From Puccinellia tenuiflora (lineage: Eukaryota > Streptophyta > Magnoliopsida > Poales > Poaceae): a stretch of 64,000 nt of DNA. The translations under genes were made by a program, and so were the position numbers. The notes below the pieces were generated by a model. It worked only from the letters and a program-made list of their open reading frames with translations, was not told the DNA's origin and did no database searches. Shown piece after piece: positions 10,527 to 21,577 of the stretch. The stretch is from contig QRDG01000805.1 of assembly GCA_012064385.1 (NCBI GenBank), positions 404,963 to 468,962 of the forward strand, read 5' to 3'. Positions within the stretch are counted from its first letter, which is position 1. Every line of letters starts with the position of its first letter.

Positions 10527-13500
10527 ATGGCCAACCCGCCGACCCCGCCGCCGCCGCCCAGCTACTTCAAGCGGCGCGCCGCCATCGTCGACACCAAGGT
10601 CGCCGCGGCCTCCTCCACCTCTACCTCCACTTTAGCTCCACCTCCACCAATGGCTCCTCCTCAACCATCGGGCTGGCGTCCAAGTCCCAACTACAGGGGC
10701 CGAAACCCTAAACCACCGCAATTTCACACGGCGCATGCTCCTCCTCCGCCCTCGGCTCCGGCTCCACCGACTGCACCACCACCGCCGCCCGAATGGCGCC
10801 CCTCTCCTGATCCGTGGACCGGGCTAGTCCAGGCGTGGCCTATGCCCTAGTCCGCCCCGACGCCCTATGGTGCCCCGCCTGCCTACACTGGTGGCTGGCA
10901 GCCCGGTACCCGTCCTCACACTGGCGGTCCCGTCCTCGCGCCACGACAGCCGACGGCCGCGTACCACGCTGCCCCCGCCTACGCGGCATCGATCTACAAC
11001 GCCCCTCCTTATGCATCATATGGTGCTACATCGGCCCCCTCCATGCCGCAGTACAATGATGGTGGCTCTCTCTTTATGCCGATGCCGGCCCTACTGGCGA
11101 CACCGCCACACCCGCCAGCTCCCATGTCTACACCGGCCTCTACTTCAACTCCGAGCTGGGACCAAGCCGCTTTTCTACAAGCCATGAACAACTTTGTTGC
11201 ACAAGGGAACTCAGGTATGGATTGGATTTTCGATTCTGGTGCTTCTAGTCATATGTCTGCATCGAGTAATTTGCTGTCTTCTTGCACACCGTCACCTTTT
11301 CCCTCTATTACTCTCGGTGATGGATCCTCTATTCCTATTTACAGTGTTGGTCAAGCCCAAATCCAATCCCCAATCAAACCTTTGCTTCTTCGTGATGTTC
11401 TTGTAGCTCCTGCACTAATTAAAAATCTGATTTCTGTTCGCCAATTCACCAATGATAATCACGTTTCTGTCGAATTTGACCCCTTTGGTTTGTCTATGAA
11501 AGATTACCAGACCAAGGCCGAGATCACTCGATTCAATAGCTCTGGTGATTTGTATTCCCTCCATGGTGTTCCGGCCGCTGCCCCTCCAACGTCTATGGTG
11601 GCCTCTGTTGATCTGTGGCACCAATGCCTCGGCCATCCCAATAATAATGTGTTATCTACACTCCTTAGTGAATTTTCAATACCTTATAATAGAGATTCTC
11701 ACAATTCTTCTATGTGTCAGTCGTGTCAATTAGGCAAACATGTTCGTCTCCCCTTTAGCTCCTCTCAATCCTCCAGTACTTTTCCTTTTGAATTACTTCA
11801 TTGTGATATTTGGACATCACCAATAGAAAGTGTCTCTGGTTTTAAGTATTATCTTGTTATTCTTGATGATTTTACACATTATGTTTGGACCTGTCCTTTG
11901 CGCAAAAATCCGACGTTCACAATATATTTCTTAACTTTCAGCGTTATGTCTCGGTCCACTTTTTCCTTCCTATAAGATTTATTCAATGCGATAATGGTCG
12001 TGAATTTGACAACTTTAAAAATCGAATTTTCTTTCTTCAATATGGAATTCTCTTGCGTTTCTCCTGTCCTTATACCTCCCCTCAAAACGGCAAGGCCGAG
12101 CGTTCTCTTTGCACTCTTAATGACATCACTCGCAATTTTCTTATTCAATCTTCTATGCCTCCGAAGTTCTGGGCTGAAGCCCTCCACACGGCCACATATC
12201 TACTTAATATTCGACCATCTAAAGTTAATCCTCACACCACACCCTACTTCTCTTTATTTCTCTCTCATCCGAACTACTCCGACGTTCATGTCTTCGTTTC
12301 TCCTTGTTTTCCTAACTCCTACTCTACTTCTCCTAACAAACTTTCACCTCGTTCTACCCCGTGTGTCCATCTAGGTTTTTCCGATGAGCACAAAGGATAT
12401 CATTGTCTAGATCTCGTTAGTGGTCGTGTTCATGTGTCTCGTCATGCAACTTTTGCTGAAAATATTTTTCCTTTTTCCGAGCATCAACCTCTAGATCCTA
12501 ACTCATCCACGCCGTCTACTAATCCCTTCTTTCACCAGCCAAATCCTGCCGTCGCTCCTGCGCGGCAGCAAAACAGGCTGAATTCTCTGCCGCGGCAGCC
12601 GATCCTGCCGCGCCCTCTCCTGCTGCCACCTCTGCCGTGGCAGCGGAACACGCAGAAAACTCTGCCGCGGCAGACTTCCTGCCGTCGCCGTCTCCGCCGC
12701 CAACACCCGCGTCCGCTACCTCCGCTGCGCCGGGCGCGTCAACCACGTCGTCATCTATCCCTCCTCCTCATGCTATTCCCGTTCTGGTGCCTACTAACGA
12801 TCATACCATGTGCACACGTGGCAAGTCCGGTTTTCGTTTACCCGCCAAAGATCGTCTAAATCTAAACGCATCTCTATCTTCTTCCTCTATTTCCAAATCT
12901 TACAAATCAGCTCTCCTAGATCCTAATTGGGCCGCAGCCATGAAAGATGAATATGATGCTCTCATTCAAAATAACACATGGCAATTAGTTCCTCGTCCTT
13001 CAAACACAAATATAGTCTCCGGCAAATGGGTTTTTCGCCACAAATTTAATTCCGATGGAAGTCTTGCATGTTATAAAGCTCGATGGGTATGCCGCGGTTA
13101 CTCTCGGCAACACGACATCGATTATGATGAGACTTTCTCTCCTGTTGTCAAACCCAGCACTATTCGTACTGTCCTTAGCATCGCCGTATCTTCTTCTTGG
13201 CCTATTCATCAACTCGATGTCAAAAATGCTTTTCTTCATGGTTCTCTTCAAGAAACAGTCTATTATCAACAACCTCTTGGCTTCCAAAATTCTTCCTATC
13301 CTAATCATGTTTGTCTTCTTCAAAAATCTCTTTATGGTCTTAAACAAGCACCACAGGCTTGGTTTCAACGTTTTTCAACTTATGCTCAAACAATCGGTTT
13401 CACTCCTTCCCGTTCGGACACTTCCCTCTTCACCTTTCATCACAATACCGACACCGCTTATCTTCTTCTCTATGTTGATGATATTATTCTCACAGCTTCC

Positions 13501-14438
13501 TCACAACACTTTTTAGATCATATTATCTCTCTTCTTCGCAAATAATTTTCTAAGTCTGATTTAGGTCTTCTTCACCACTTCTTAGGTATTGCTGTCATCC
13601 GTGACTCCTCCGGTCTTTTCTTGTCTCAACATCAGTACACTCTAGATCTTCTTTCTCGTGTTGGTATGCTTGATTGTCAACCGTCTCGTACTCCTGCTGA
13701 TACAGGTTCCAAACTTTTTGCCGATGGTGATCCCTTTTCTGATCCTTCTCTTTATCGTAGTCTCACCGGCGCCCTCCGATATCTTACTCTCACTCGTCCT
13801 GACATTTCTTTTTCTGTCCAACAAGCTTGTTTATACATGCATGATCCTCGTGTTCCACACTTCAACCATGCCAAACTTATTCTTAGGTATCTCAAAGGCA
13901 CATTAGATTTAGGTCTTCATATAAACAAATCCTCTCCCACCTCATTGACAGCTTACTCTGATGCAAACTGGGCTGGTTGTCCAGATACTCGTCGGTCCAT
14001 ATCCGGATTTTGTGTTTTTCGTGGTAACAATTTGGTTTCTTGGTCTTCAAAAAGGCAGGTTACGGTCTCTCGCTCGTCAGCCGAAGCTGAGTACCGTGTT
14101 GTGGCTCATGCGGTTGCTGATACGGTTTGGCTGCGCCAGTTGCTGTCGGAGCTGCACCGTCCTATTGAGCAAGCTACCATTGTTTACTGTGATAATATTT
14201 CAGCTGTCTACATGTCAGGGAATCCGGTTCAACACCATCGCACCAAGCATATTGAGATCGACATTTCATTTTTGTTCGAGAGAAGGTGGCTCTCGGTCAA
14301 GTTCGTGTTCTACACGTGCCTACTTCTGCTCAGTTCGCTGATATCTTTACTAAAGGCCTGGCGACTACTCCGTTTCAAGACATTCGTTTCAGTCTCAACG
14401 TCGTCGAGCCTACCGTTGACACTATGGGGGGTTGTTAG
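10527..14438 (+). pseudogene. Copia gag-remnant/protease/integrase/RT/RNase H polyprotein, broken
   Basis: The frame opens with a Pro-rich stretch resembling only the C-terminal tail of gag; the capsid domain and CCHC knuckle are absent. Then come protease (WIFDSGASSHM, about 11220), GAG-pre-integrase/zinc finger (WHQCLGHP, MCQSCQLGKH), integrase (HCDIW, QCDNGREF, NGKAERS, with D-x35-E spacing), an Ala/Pro/Ser linker, RT (KARWVCRGYSRQ, QLDVKNAFLHG, LYVDDI) and RNase H (SDANWAG, SSAEAEYR, VYCDN, HHRTKHIEIDI). Lesions: TAG at 10848 (CAG to TAG), an A deletion near 11907, a C deletion near 12560, TAA at 13543, and two extra T near 14265. The coding end is the TAG inside the 3' LTR, as is usual for this lineage. 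Confidence 0.88.
14421..14432 (+). other. Copia polypurine tract
   Basis: ACTATGGGGGGT lies immediately before the 3' LTR and is the plus-strand primer site of the element. It also encodes the last residues of the RNase H frame. Confidence 0.65.
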
Positions 14439-14571
14439 AATACAAGTTGTAATTGTGTTTTAGAGTCCTATTCGGTTTGTGTTAGGCTAGGCCGGTGGCC
14501 TATGCCCCTCATATATACCTCTTGTAACCGGCACAATATTCCTATCGATTATTATTCAATACAATTCTACA
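14433..14571 (+). repeat. Copia 3' LTR
   Basis: This 139 bp copy matches 10362-10500 with about five substitutions and is followed by the CTATA target duplication. Confidence 0.93.
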
Positions 14572-14576
14572 CTATA

Positions 14577-14957
14577 GAATTATTTCAGTTAGATATTGTT
14601 GTTGTTGACAGGAAACTGTGAAAGAAATGTGTATAAATGGCATTTATCTTTGTTATGCATGAAATTGTTGTCGTAGATATAGTCCTACTATCGTGACATA
14701 TTATAGTCCTACATAAGAATGGTTTGACCAATTATAGCCTTTAGCTGTCGTTGGGATACCCAAGGAGGAATAAATGCTTGAAAACGGTGGAGTATTTTGT
14801 TGCCGTTTCTTAATACCATGTGATGACGTGGACACGCTTAAGATACGGCAAGTCCGTTCCGCACTACGGATGGTCTTAGCGTGAATTCATAGGAGAAAAA
14901 CAGACGTGGCAACCTAATTAAGGAGGAAAGAGAGTGTTGTTGTGAGAGTGCACTTTT
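14577..14957. other. Gene-free stretch
   Basis: This is the original flank of the copia insertion site. It holds several copies of a short ATAGTCCTAC motif (14681-14720) and no gene. Confidence 0.4.
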
Positions 14958-15322
14958 TGAACATGGGGTCATCTGCCCCTGTTTTTTTAAATGCATTTTA
15001 AACACGTTTTAAATTGTGTAAAAATCCGAAATAAAATTTTATGTGTACATCTCACCGAAATATGTGTGCGGCATAAAGTTTTGTGGAAAAAAAAAAACTT
15101 TTGTTTTGCCTCCACAAAAAAGACAAATTTTGGTGTTGGAAAAAAAGACTTGTTTGAGACATTCTTTTGTATTTTTTCACATAGACCAAAATAATGATCA
15201 TTTATTGACAAAACTTTTGGCGCCGCCATAGAATGTGGATGTGTATGCCCGGAATTTTTTTCAAAATATTTTAGCATGTGAAAACCCGTTTTTTGAAAAC
15301 GGGGCATATGCCCCTAGGTTCA
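14958..15322. mobile_element. MITE with palindrome-like GGGGCATATGCCCC ends
   Basis: The left end TGAACATGGGGTCATCTGCCCCTGTTTT matches the reverse complement of the right end, TGAACCTAGGGGCATATGCCCCGTTTT, over about 27 bp. Each end is itself nearly self-complementary (GGGGCAT/ATGCCCC). The interior is AT-rich and non-coding. No target duplication is convincing, so the superfamily (possibly Mutator-like) is left open. Confidence 0.6.
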
Positions 15323-15468
15323 GATGTGTATTTTCCCGTGTTGTTGTATGTATCCATAGAACCGGCTCTTAGCCTTCAATTCGATGCACATTAAATGTTC
15401 AATCCATCCGGTGCATTCAGCCGCTCCGTGTGACCATTCATTTGGAGTTTTTCTATCAGCTGGGATTG

Positions 15469-16060
15469 CACTAGTAGAAAAAAGGGTTTCGTCCAGGTCG
15501 AATAGTCGCATTAGTCCCGGTCGCGTTACGAACATTAGTCCCGGTTCGAATGGCTCGCATGCCGCACGGGGCTCGGGAGGTTTTAGTCCCGGTTCATACG
15601 GGACCTTTAGTCAGGCGCGAGGCCCTTTAGTCCCGGTCGGTGGCTCCAACCGGGAGTAAAGTCTACAATCTGGACTAAAGGGTTTTGCAAAAAAAAATCA
15701 GCATTTTTACCTTTAGTCCTGGTTGGTATCTCCAACCGGGACTAAAGTTTTATTTTTCATTTTTTTTTAGATTTTGCCAGGGAAAATGGAAAATTTTGAT
15801 TTTTTTTTTGAAATTTTTGAAATTCTTTTGTTGTTTCTTTTATTTTTCAATTATTTTTTACTTTTATTATTATTTTAGAATTTTAGAATTTTTTTTTTGC
15901 GAATTTTGTAGTTTTTTTGAAAATTTTGATTTTTTTTAAATTTTCTTCATTTTTTTTAAATTTTTGAGTTTGTAAATTAATCATTGTTGTTTGTTAATCA
16001 TTGTTGTTTATTTTAATAATTGTTTGAAATTCAAAAAATTTAATCATATTCAGTCAGCCC
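15469..16060 (+). mobile_element. CACTA transposon, left end only
   Basis: The end begins CACTAGTAGAAAAAAGGG, the terminal sequence of grass CACTA elements. Over the next 300 bp there are at least six subterminal motifs of the TTTAGTCCCGGT and AACCGGGACTAAAG type in both orientations. After 15770 the sequence is T-rich filler. I found no matching right terminus before the bHLH gene, so this is a truncated copy and its right limit is approximate. Confidence 0.75.
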
Positions 16061-16385
16061 ACAAATTGATCTGAAATTAAATTCTGTAGATACAAGGTGT
16101 AGAAACGATCCATTGACATGGTCGTTGTTTTCACGGCTGTTTCTTAACAAGACACGAGCTTTAGAACCGACGCATTGACACAGGCCCTTACTCTCATGAG
16201 TATGTTGAACTTAAGTAGACGGCGCTGAACTTAGCTTAGCAGTAAGAAACGAACGACGATAGTCATGGTCCTTGGTCTAAAAGATAAAAAAGAAAAGCTA
16301 CATTCTGATCTCCAAGGTGCACTCCACCTGGTACGACGACTCGGCGATTGACTAGTACAGTGTAAGAACGGGCAGGTTCGAGAGC
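16061..16385. other. Upstream region of the bHLH gene
   Basis: No recognisable element. This is presumed 5' flank of the gene that follows. Confidence 0.4.
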
Positions 16386-16391
16386 TGTGAG

Positions 16392-16404
16392 CTATATATA
16401 TATA
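16392..16404 (+). promoter_or_regulatory. Candidate TATA box of the bHLH gene
   Basis: CTATATATATATA lies 135 bp upstream of the ATG at 16539, a normal distance for a plant gene with a leader of about 100 bases. Confidence 0.45.
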
Positions 16405-16538
16405 GCATGCACGGCCGGACACGAGTAACACAACGAGCAGCAAACTCCTGACGACTCGATCGTGACGGTCTCCGAGCCAGGGTGCGAACGTATACACACC
16501 GACATATCACGACCGATCACCAAAACCCACCGGTCATC

Positions 16539-17309
16539 ATGGCGATGCCGCCACCGCCTCCTCCTCCTCCACGTCCTGCGCCGGCCGGCGGCAAGCCTGA
16601 ACGGAAGACGGTGGAGCGCAACCGCCGCAACCAGATGAACGCGCTCTACTACCGCCTCGACACGCTCGTCCGCTCCGGCGGCGCGGCGCCTTCTCCGGCA
16701 GCAGTTCGTGCACATGCATATATATACCCACGTACACGCGCATGCATGCACCCATGCATCCCATATTCCCATCTCAAGTTGATTTTGTTTCTGCGTGTAC
16801 AGCCAGCGGCGGCGACGAGGCCTGAAAGGCTCGGGGAGGCGGCGGCTTACATAAGCCAGACGGCGGAGCGGGTGGAGAGGCTCAAGGAGAGGAAGCGCGA
16901 GCTGACGACGGCGGCCCGCTCGACCGGGTCCTCGTCCGGAGCGGCAGCCGCCTTGCCGGAGGTAACAGTCCAGCACCTGGGCTCCGGGCCTGCACGCCAT
17001 CCTCGTCACCGGCGCCCTGCCCGGCGACGGCGCGTCGTTCCACCGTGCCGTGCGCGCGGTGGAGGAGGCCGGCGGGGAGGTGCAGAACGCGCACTTCTCC
17101 CTTGTCGGCGAAAGGGCCGTCTACACCATCCACACGCTAGTGAGTTGGGGCGTCAACCATTATAGATCTTGCTGACATATCTTTAACTAAGTAACACAAC
17201 GTGTAATATACCTATATTGTTGTAGGTTGGGGAGCAGCAGGGCAGCAGCATCGAGAGGGTGGTGCAAAGGCTCAAGGAAACACTACGTGGACATGGGGGC
17301 CGCTCCTGA
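16539..17309 (+). pseudogene. bHLH transcription factor gene, three exons, frameshifted in exon 2
   Basis: The exons read as 16539-16703, 16803-17139 and 17226-17309. The introns are 99 and 86 bp, begin GT, end AG and keep phase. Exon 1 gives a Pro run, then the basic region and helix 1 (RKTVERNRRNQMNALYYRL, about residues 22-40). Glu26 and Arg30 of the E-box contact set are present, and Arg22 stands where His is common. Exon 2 supplies helix 2 (RPERLGEAAAYISQ) and a Lys/Arg-rich zone. An extra C at 16989/16990 then breaks the frame. Past it the +1 frame is open to the splice site and exon 3 ends with TGA. Repaired length would be 194 residues, like grass bHLH162/bHLH120-type proteins. It is either a recent pseudogene or a sequencing error. 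The nuclear DNA-binding role is inferred from the domain. Confidence 0.82.
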
Positions 17310-18023
17310 ACGAGGGAACGTCCCATTCATCATCTCACAAATAAATTAAACTAGTAATATATACTACTACTCCAGTATCGATATCCTGAGAAATTGATCC
17401 TGTATATGTGTGCTGTAGAATCTCCTTGTTACTCGTTATATATAGTTGGCATGCACGCATGGCGCTTGCAACTCAACTTGAGCGATCAATTAACGTGTTG
17501 GCTGGCTATCTCCCGATCAGTCGGTGACAGTCAACGCTGCAAACACGGAGAGCCGCCTACCCCCTGCTCTCTGGTGCTCGTATGTATAATCGCCGCGAAA
17601 GGACCCATCGTAACATAGCTGATCTTACTATGACTTTGATGCGGTTAAAAAAGGAATCTCTTGTTTGCTAATGAGTTCAAATACTTGTTGTGTATTGATT
17701 GATCGGGAAATCGATCGATCGCGCTTGTATGTGCTGGAAATTGTACAAGTGTTATATAAATGAAGATATTTTAAGAGAATAATGTATCAAATTAGGAGTC
17801 AAAAGAATTTTACGGGCACTGGCAACAGTTTTTCAATATGGACGGTTGTTGGCTGTGTGCATCTTAGTTATGCAGAAGCCGGGTGTAATACTTAAAACTC
17901 TTTAAGTAATAAAGCTCCCTTTATTGAAAAAAATTAGATGGTTCATTCAGCGCGCAGCACTCTTCGATGGACGGGGCTTACCTGCGCGGCGGCCATGCGC
18001 CCATCCATGCGCCGCGGTCGGTC
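17310..18023. other. Downstream region of the bHLH gene
   Basis: No other gene was recognised. AATAAA at 17908-17913 is a possible poly(A) signal, but it lies 600 bp past the stop codon and may be unrelated. Confidence 0.4.
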
Positions 18024-18436
18024 CACTACAGGAATGTCGCTCTACGCCGATGGCCAGCGGCTACGCCAACGGCTTTTTGTCGGGGCCGTCGGCGTAGAGC
18101 CCGCGGATGCCAGCCCTCCGACTTGGCCGTCGGTGTAGAAAAAGCCCTCGGCGTATCCAGGCTACGCCGACGGCCACCCTCAGCGTATAAAAAGCCCTCG
18201 GTGTAGGCCTCTCTACGCCGACGGCATTGCCCTCGGCATAGATATTTGGTCTACGCCGACGGCATTGCCCTCGGCATAGCTCTCTTTTGATCTACGGCTA
18301 CTCACCGTTTTGATCATAACTTTTGTATTTGAAGTCGGATTTTGATGTTCTTTAGCTCGTTTCGAAGAGCATAAGGAGATCTACAACAATGTTACCGAAT
18401 TGGGTTTTTCAAATTATTTTTATAAATATCATTTTT

Positions 18437-18826
18437 CACAAAAAGGTATATCATCTATAAATATATATGAGTTTCAAGTCAAACGACCAATATATGACCA
18501 TTTTCGTGGCATAGTTTGTGATAATGTTCCCATATTTGGCATATATGTGTATCTTGGTATGGGAAACAATGTTACTGAACTGAGTTTTTTCACATTATTT
18601 TTATAAATATCATTTTTCATTTTCTAAATGTCAAAAACGACTTGTTTTGTGAATCAAGTACACAAAATATGATGCAAAATGGCACCCATCCAATTTTCAC
18701 ACAAATTAGTCAATATTTAAATGATAGTACAAAAATATTAGGAATTTTATCCCTCTCTACTAAATTTTGCACATTTAAATGACTTTATGCCGATTTTTCG
18801 AAAGTAATTCAAATTTAAACTACAAG
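18437..18826 (+). repeat. Internal direct repeat of the CACTA element, copy 1
   Basis: About 390 bp from CACAAAAAGG to ACTACAAG recur 650 bp later at 19089-19476 with roughly 5-7% differences plus small indels. The shared text includes CAAAATATGATGCAAAATGG. Confidence 0.85.
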
Positions 18827-19088
18827 TGTGTGATAGTTTGCTCTGAAATTTTTCCAAATATCATTTTAGTAGTGATTATTTCATAGAACCATCCATAGTT
18901 TTGGAAAACTCGACTTCTTTCAACGGATAGCCTTGTTGACCATTTTGACCATGTTTTCGAATAACTCAAAGAAAATAAAGAAAATCTCAAAAAAAGAAAT
19001 CCTTTGGCATAGAGTCCTCTTATGTGTACTAGTTGACAGGAAAAATTATAAACTTGATTTTTTATCAAACTTTACAAAAAAATCACTT

Positions 19089-19476
19089 CACAAAAAGGTC
19101 TATCATCTATAAGCATATTGGTTTCAAGTCAAACGACCAATATATGACCATTTTCATGGCATAGTTTGTGATAATGTTCCCATATTTGGTAAATATGTGT
19201 ATCTTGATATGTGCAACAATGTTACCGAACTAAGTTTTTTCAAATTATTTTTATAAATATCATTTTTCATTTTCTAAATGTCAAAAACGACTTGTTTTGT
19301 GAAGCAAGTACACAAAATATGATGCAAAATGGCACCCATCCAATTTTCACGCAAATTAGTCCATATTTAAATGATAATACAAAAATATTAGGAATTTTCT
19401 CCCTTTTTACCAAATTTCGCACATTTAAATGACTTTATGCCGATTTTTCGAAAGTAATTCAAGTTTGAACTACAAG
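19089..19476 (+). repeat. Internal direct repeat of the CACTA element, copy 2
   Basis: This is the partner of 18437-18826. The LTR insertion at 19478 falls almost exactly at the end of this unit. Confidence 0.85.
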
Positions 19477-19477
19477 T

Positions 19478-20708
19478 TGATACCCACAAGTATAGGGGAT
19501 CGTTGAAATTTCCGATGTGTAAGTATTAGTATCGATCCCACGAGGAGTAGAAGGTATAAGTATTTATCCTCTCAAATAAGAGTGTCACTTCTCTTATTAT
19601 CTATGCACTAGACAAACTAAAATGATTAAATGATGCAAGTGTTTTTGGGTTTTTGGTGTAGAGTTTGCAATAAAGTAAAGGCTGAAAATAAAATATGACA
19701 AGTGAAAGCTCTCAAAGAGAGAAAGCCCAATCCTCTATGCAGCAAGAGGACAAGCTTGAGTGGTGTGTTTCTTATAGGTGGAAAACGTTCCCAAGGGCTA
19801 CATGGATTTCATGGCATAAATATTTCTTGAACAACAAGGTAAACATTTTGTGAAGTTTTAATCTTCTTTGGACGGACCCATAATTAGGTGTAGTTAAATA
19901 AATAAACAAAACACTTATGATAGATCACGTGGCCAAGTAAATGACTGCACAAGAATTANAACGGTAAATGCATACAAATATCATCTCATACCACAATATC
20001 ACCATAGGAATTACATATATAGATCCATACTTGTGCAAGGCACATCATATGGATTTCAACAATGATCATACATAGAGAGATTGGATCAAGTTACCACCAC
20101 AAACCCAAAGTCCAGGGGGTGGACTACTCCCCCTTCATCATGGTGATGATGGTGGAGATGTTGGAGAAGATGGAGACCACCCCGGCAGCGCCCCGCTGGA
20201 GTTTTCCTCCCCTCCAATCTACAGCTTCAGGTCTCTGTTTCGTGGTTTCTGTGTTTCGGCAGCCCTCCCTTCTGGAAAACGTCGGGGGACTATTTTTATA
20301 GTCGGTTTTAGGTCAAGACGAAGCTTCTGGAAGAAAGATCGATGGCAACGGAGCCACGAGGCCCAAAACAAGGGGTCCCACGCGGCCAGGGAATCTGGCC
20401 GTGTGGGCCTAGGTGTTTTGGCCCTCGGGCCTCCACTTCTTCGCCTCCTTCGCTCATACGCCTTGTTTCTTCCAAAAACTGATGCTCGTAAATTTTCAGG
20501 TCATTTGGATGTCGTTTGGGTCCCTGAAACATCAAAATATAGAAAATAGGGTTTTCTGCCAGTGCAGGGTTAATTCCAGAAAAATAGGAAAACTGTGAAA
20601 TCTTCCCAAAATCATTATAAAACAATGATATAACCCTTATATGATGCAAATATGATTGAAATATAAGTAATATAATGCAAAGTTCATATATGCATTTTAC
20701 ATGCATCA
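19478..20708 (-). mobile_element. Athila-type LTR, segment A1 (full length, solo-like)
   Basis: On the minus strand it begins TGATGCATGTAAAATGC and ends CTTGTGGGTATCA, giving a 1,231 bp LTR with intact TG...CA ends. There is no internal region of its own on either side, and the flanks CAAGT and CTCGA do not form a target duplication. It contains one ambiguous base (N at 19959) and a promoter hairpin at 20377-20407. Confidence 0.7.
20377..20407 (-). promoter_or_regulatory. LTR hairpin, copy 1
   Basis: Stem arm CCCACGCGGCC, 9-base loop AGGGAATCT, stem arm GGCCGTGTGGG, with one G.T wobble. It lies upstream (minus strand) of an ACTATAAAAATAG TATA-like box at about 20289-20302. Confidence 0.6.
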
Positions 20709-21577
20709 CTCGATCTCAGGTTTACATGTCCTCCCAAGTCTCCCTCACTCCATTACATTACCGGTGATCACCTTACATGCATTCCCCAACATATGCGTGC
20801 ACTCATATATTATACATAAAGACAATCATAAAAGATAACAAAACTTGTATGCAACCAAACAACGAACTATTTCACTATTGCCATGAACCAATCACTTCTC
20901 AAACATAGATGGGGAGACACAATAGATCAAGGGAATAGTATATTGCATCATACATCATGTTTGCCAAGAGTTTACAGTGGAGAGATGGAGATGATCTTGC
21001 TGTAGATGTTGATAATGAACACGCCGGAGGGGGTGGATCCCTCCAGAGGTGATCCCGGAGGCGTTTTCCCCTCCGATCTTCTCTGGCGGCAGCCTTCTGA
21101 CTCTCTGTTTCGTGGTTTTCTGTTTCTCCCCCGCCTCCTCGCGAAACTCCTCAGGGGACTATTTTTATAGTCGGTTTAGGTCAAGACGAAGCCACAGAGA
21201 CGAAAACGGATGGCATCGGAGCCACAAGGCCCAAGATGGGGGTCCCACGCGGCCAAGGAATCTGGCCGCGTGGGCCCACCTCTTTTGGCCCTCGGGTCTC
21301 CGTTTGTTCGCTTCATTCGCTCCTACGCTTTCTTCCTTCCAAAAAAAATGATCCTCGTAAATTTTCAGGTCAATTGGTCGCCGTTTGGATCCCTGAAACA
21401 TCAAAATATAGAAAATAGGGTTTTCTGCCAGTGTAGGGTTAATTCCAGAAAAATAGGAAAACTGTGAAATCTTCCCAAAATCATTATAAAACAATGACAT
21501 AACCCTTATATGATGCAAATATGATTAAAATATGAGTATTATAATGCAAAGTTCATGTATGCATTTTACATGCATCA
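20709..21577 (-). mobile_element. Athila-type LTR, segment A2 (truncated), abutting its polypurine tract
   Basis: The right end TGCATTTTACATGCATCA is followed at 21578 by ATATCCCCAAGCTTAACC, the complement of the polypurine tract, so this is a 3' LTR of a minus-strand element. Its left part is missing and replaced by segment A1. It is nearly identical to 24384-25245. Confidence 0.7.
21244..21274 (-). promoter_or_regulatory. LTR hairpin, copy 2
   Basis: A perfect 11 bp stem, CCCACGCGGCC/GGCCGCGTGGG, around loop AAGGAATCT. On the minus strand a CTATAAAAATAG box (21160-21171) follows about 75 bp downstream. Confidence 0.65.

Larger units (their letters stand above)
10362..14571 (+). mobile_element. 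Ty1/copia retrotransposon, nearly complete, Ale-like
   Basis: This 4,210 bp element has 139 bp LTRs at both ends and a perfect 5 bp target duplication CTATA at 10357-10361 and 14572-14576. The internal order of protease, integrase, RT and RNase H is the copia order. The very short LTRs and the pro-integrase/RT wording suit the Ale (Hopscotch/Retrofit) lineage, which is an inference. The central and N-terminal gag is missing. The LTRs differ at 5 of 139 positions by my count, so the insertion is old enough to have decayed but not ancient. Confidence 0.92.
18024..19477 (+). mobile_element. CACTA transposon end (CTACGCCGACGG subterminal type), truncated
   Basis: It starts CACTACAGGAATGTCGC. Within 270 bp there are at least eight CTACGCCGACGGC and CCTCGGC(A/G)TAG subterminal repeats in both orientations. 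From 18290 on it is AT-rich internal sequence with no transposase. The element is cut off at 19477 by the LTR that follows, and the other terminus was not found. Confidence 0.75.

Noticed and set aside
12540..12720. Ala/Pro-rich stretch with repeated CTGCCGCGGCAG as a regulatory palindrome array
   Set aside because: It is the low-complexity linker between integrase and RT of the copia polyprotein; the repeats encode Ala runs.
16992..17165. Alternative C-terminus of the bHLH protein in the original frame (Arg/Pro-rich)
   Set aside because: The +1 frame matches the expected amphipathic C-terminal region, reaches a good splice donor and an in-phase last exon. The Arg/Pro-rich reading is a shifted-frame artefact.
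15469..18300. bHLH gene captured between two CACTA ends
   Set aside because: Both ends are left-type in the same orientation and belong to different subterminal repeat families, so they do not delimit one transposon.
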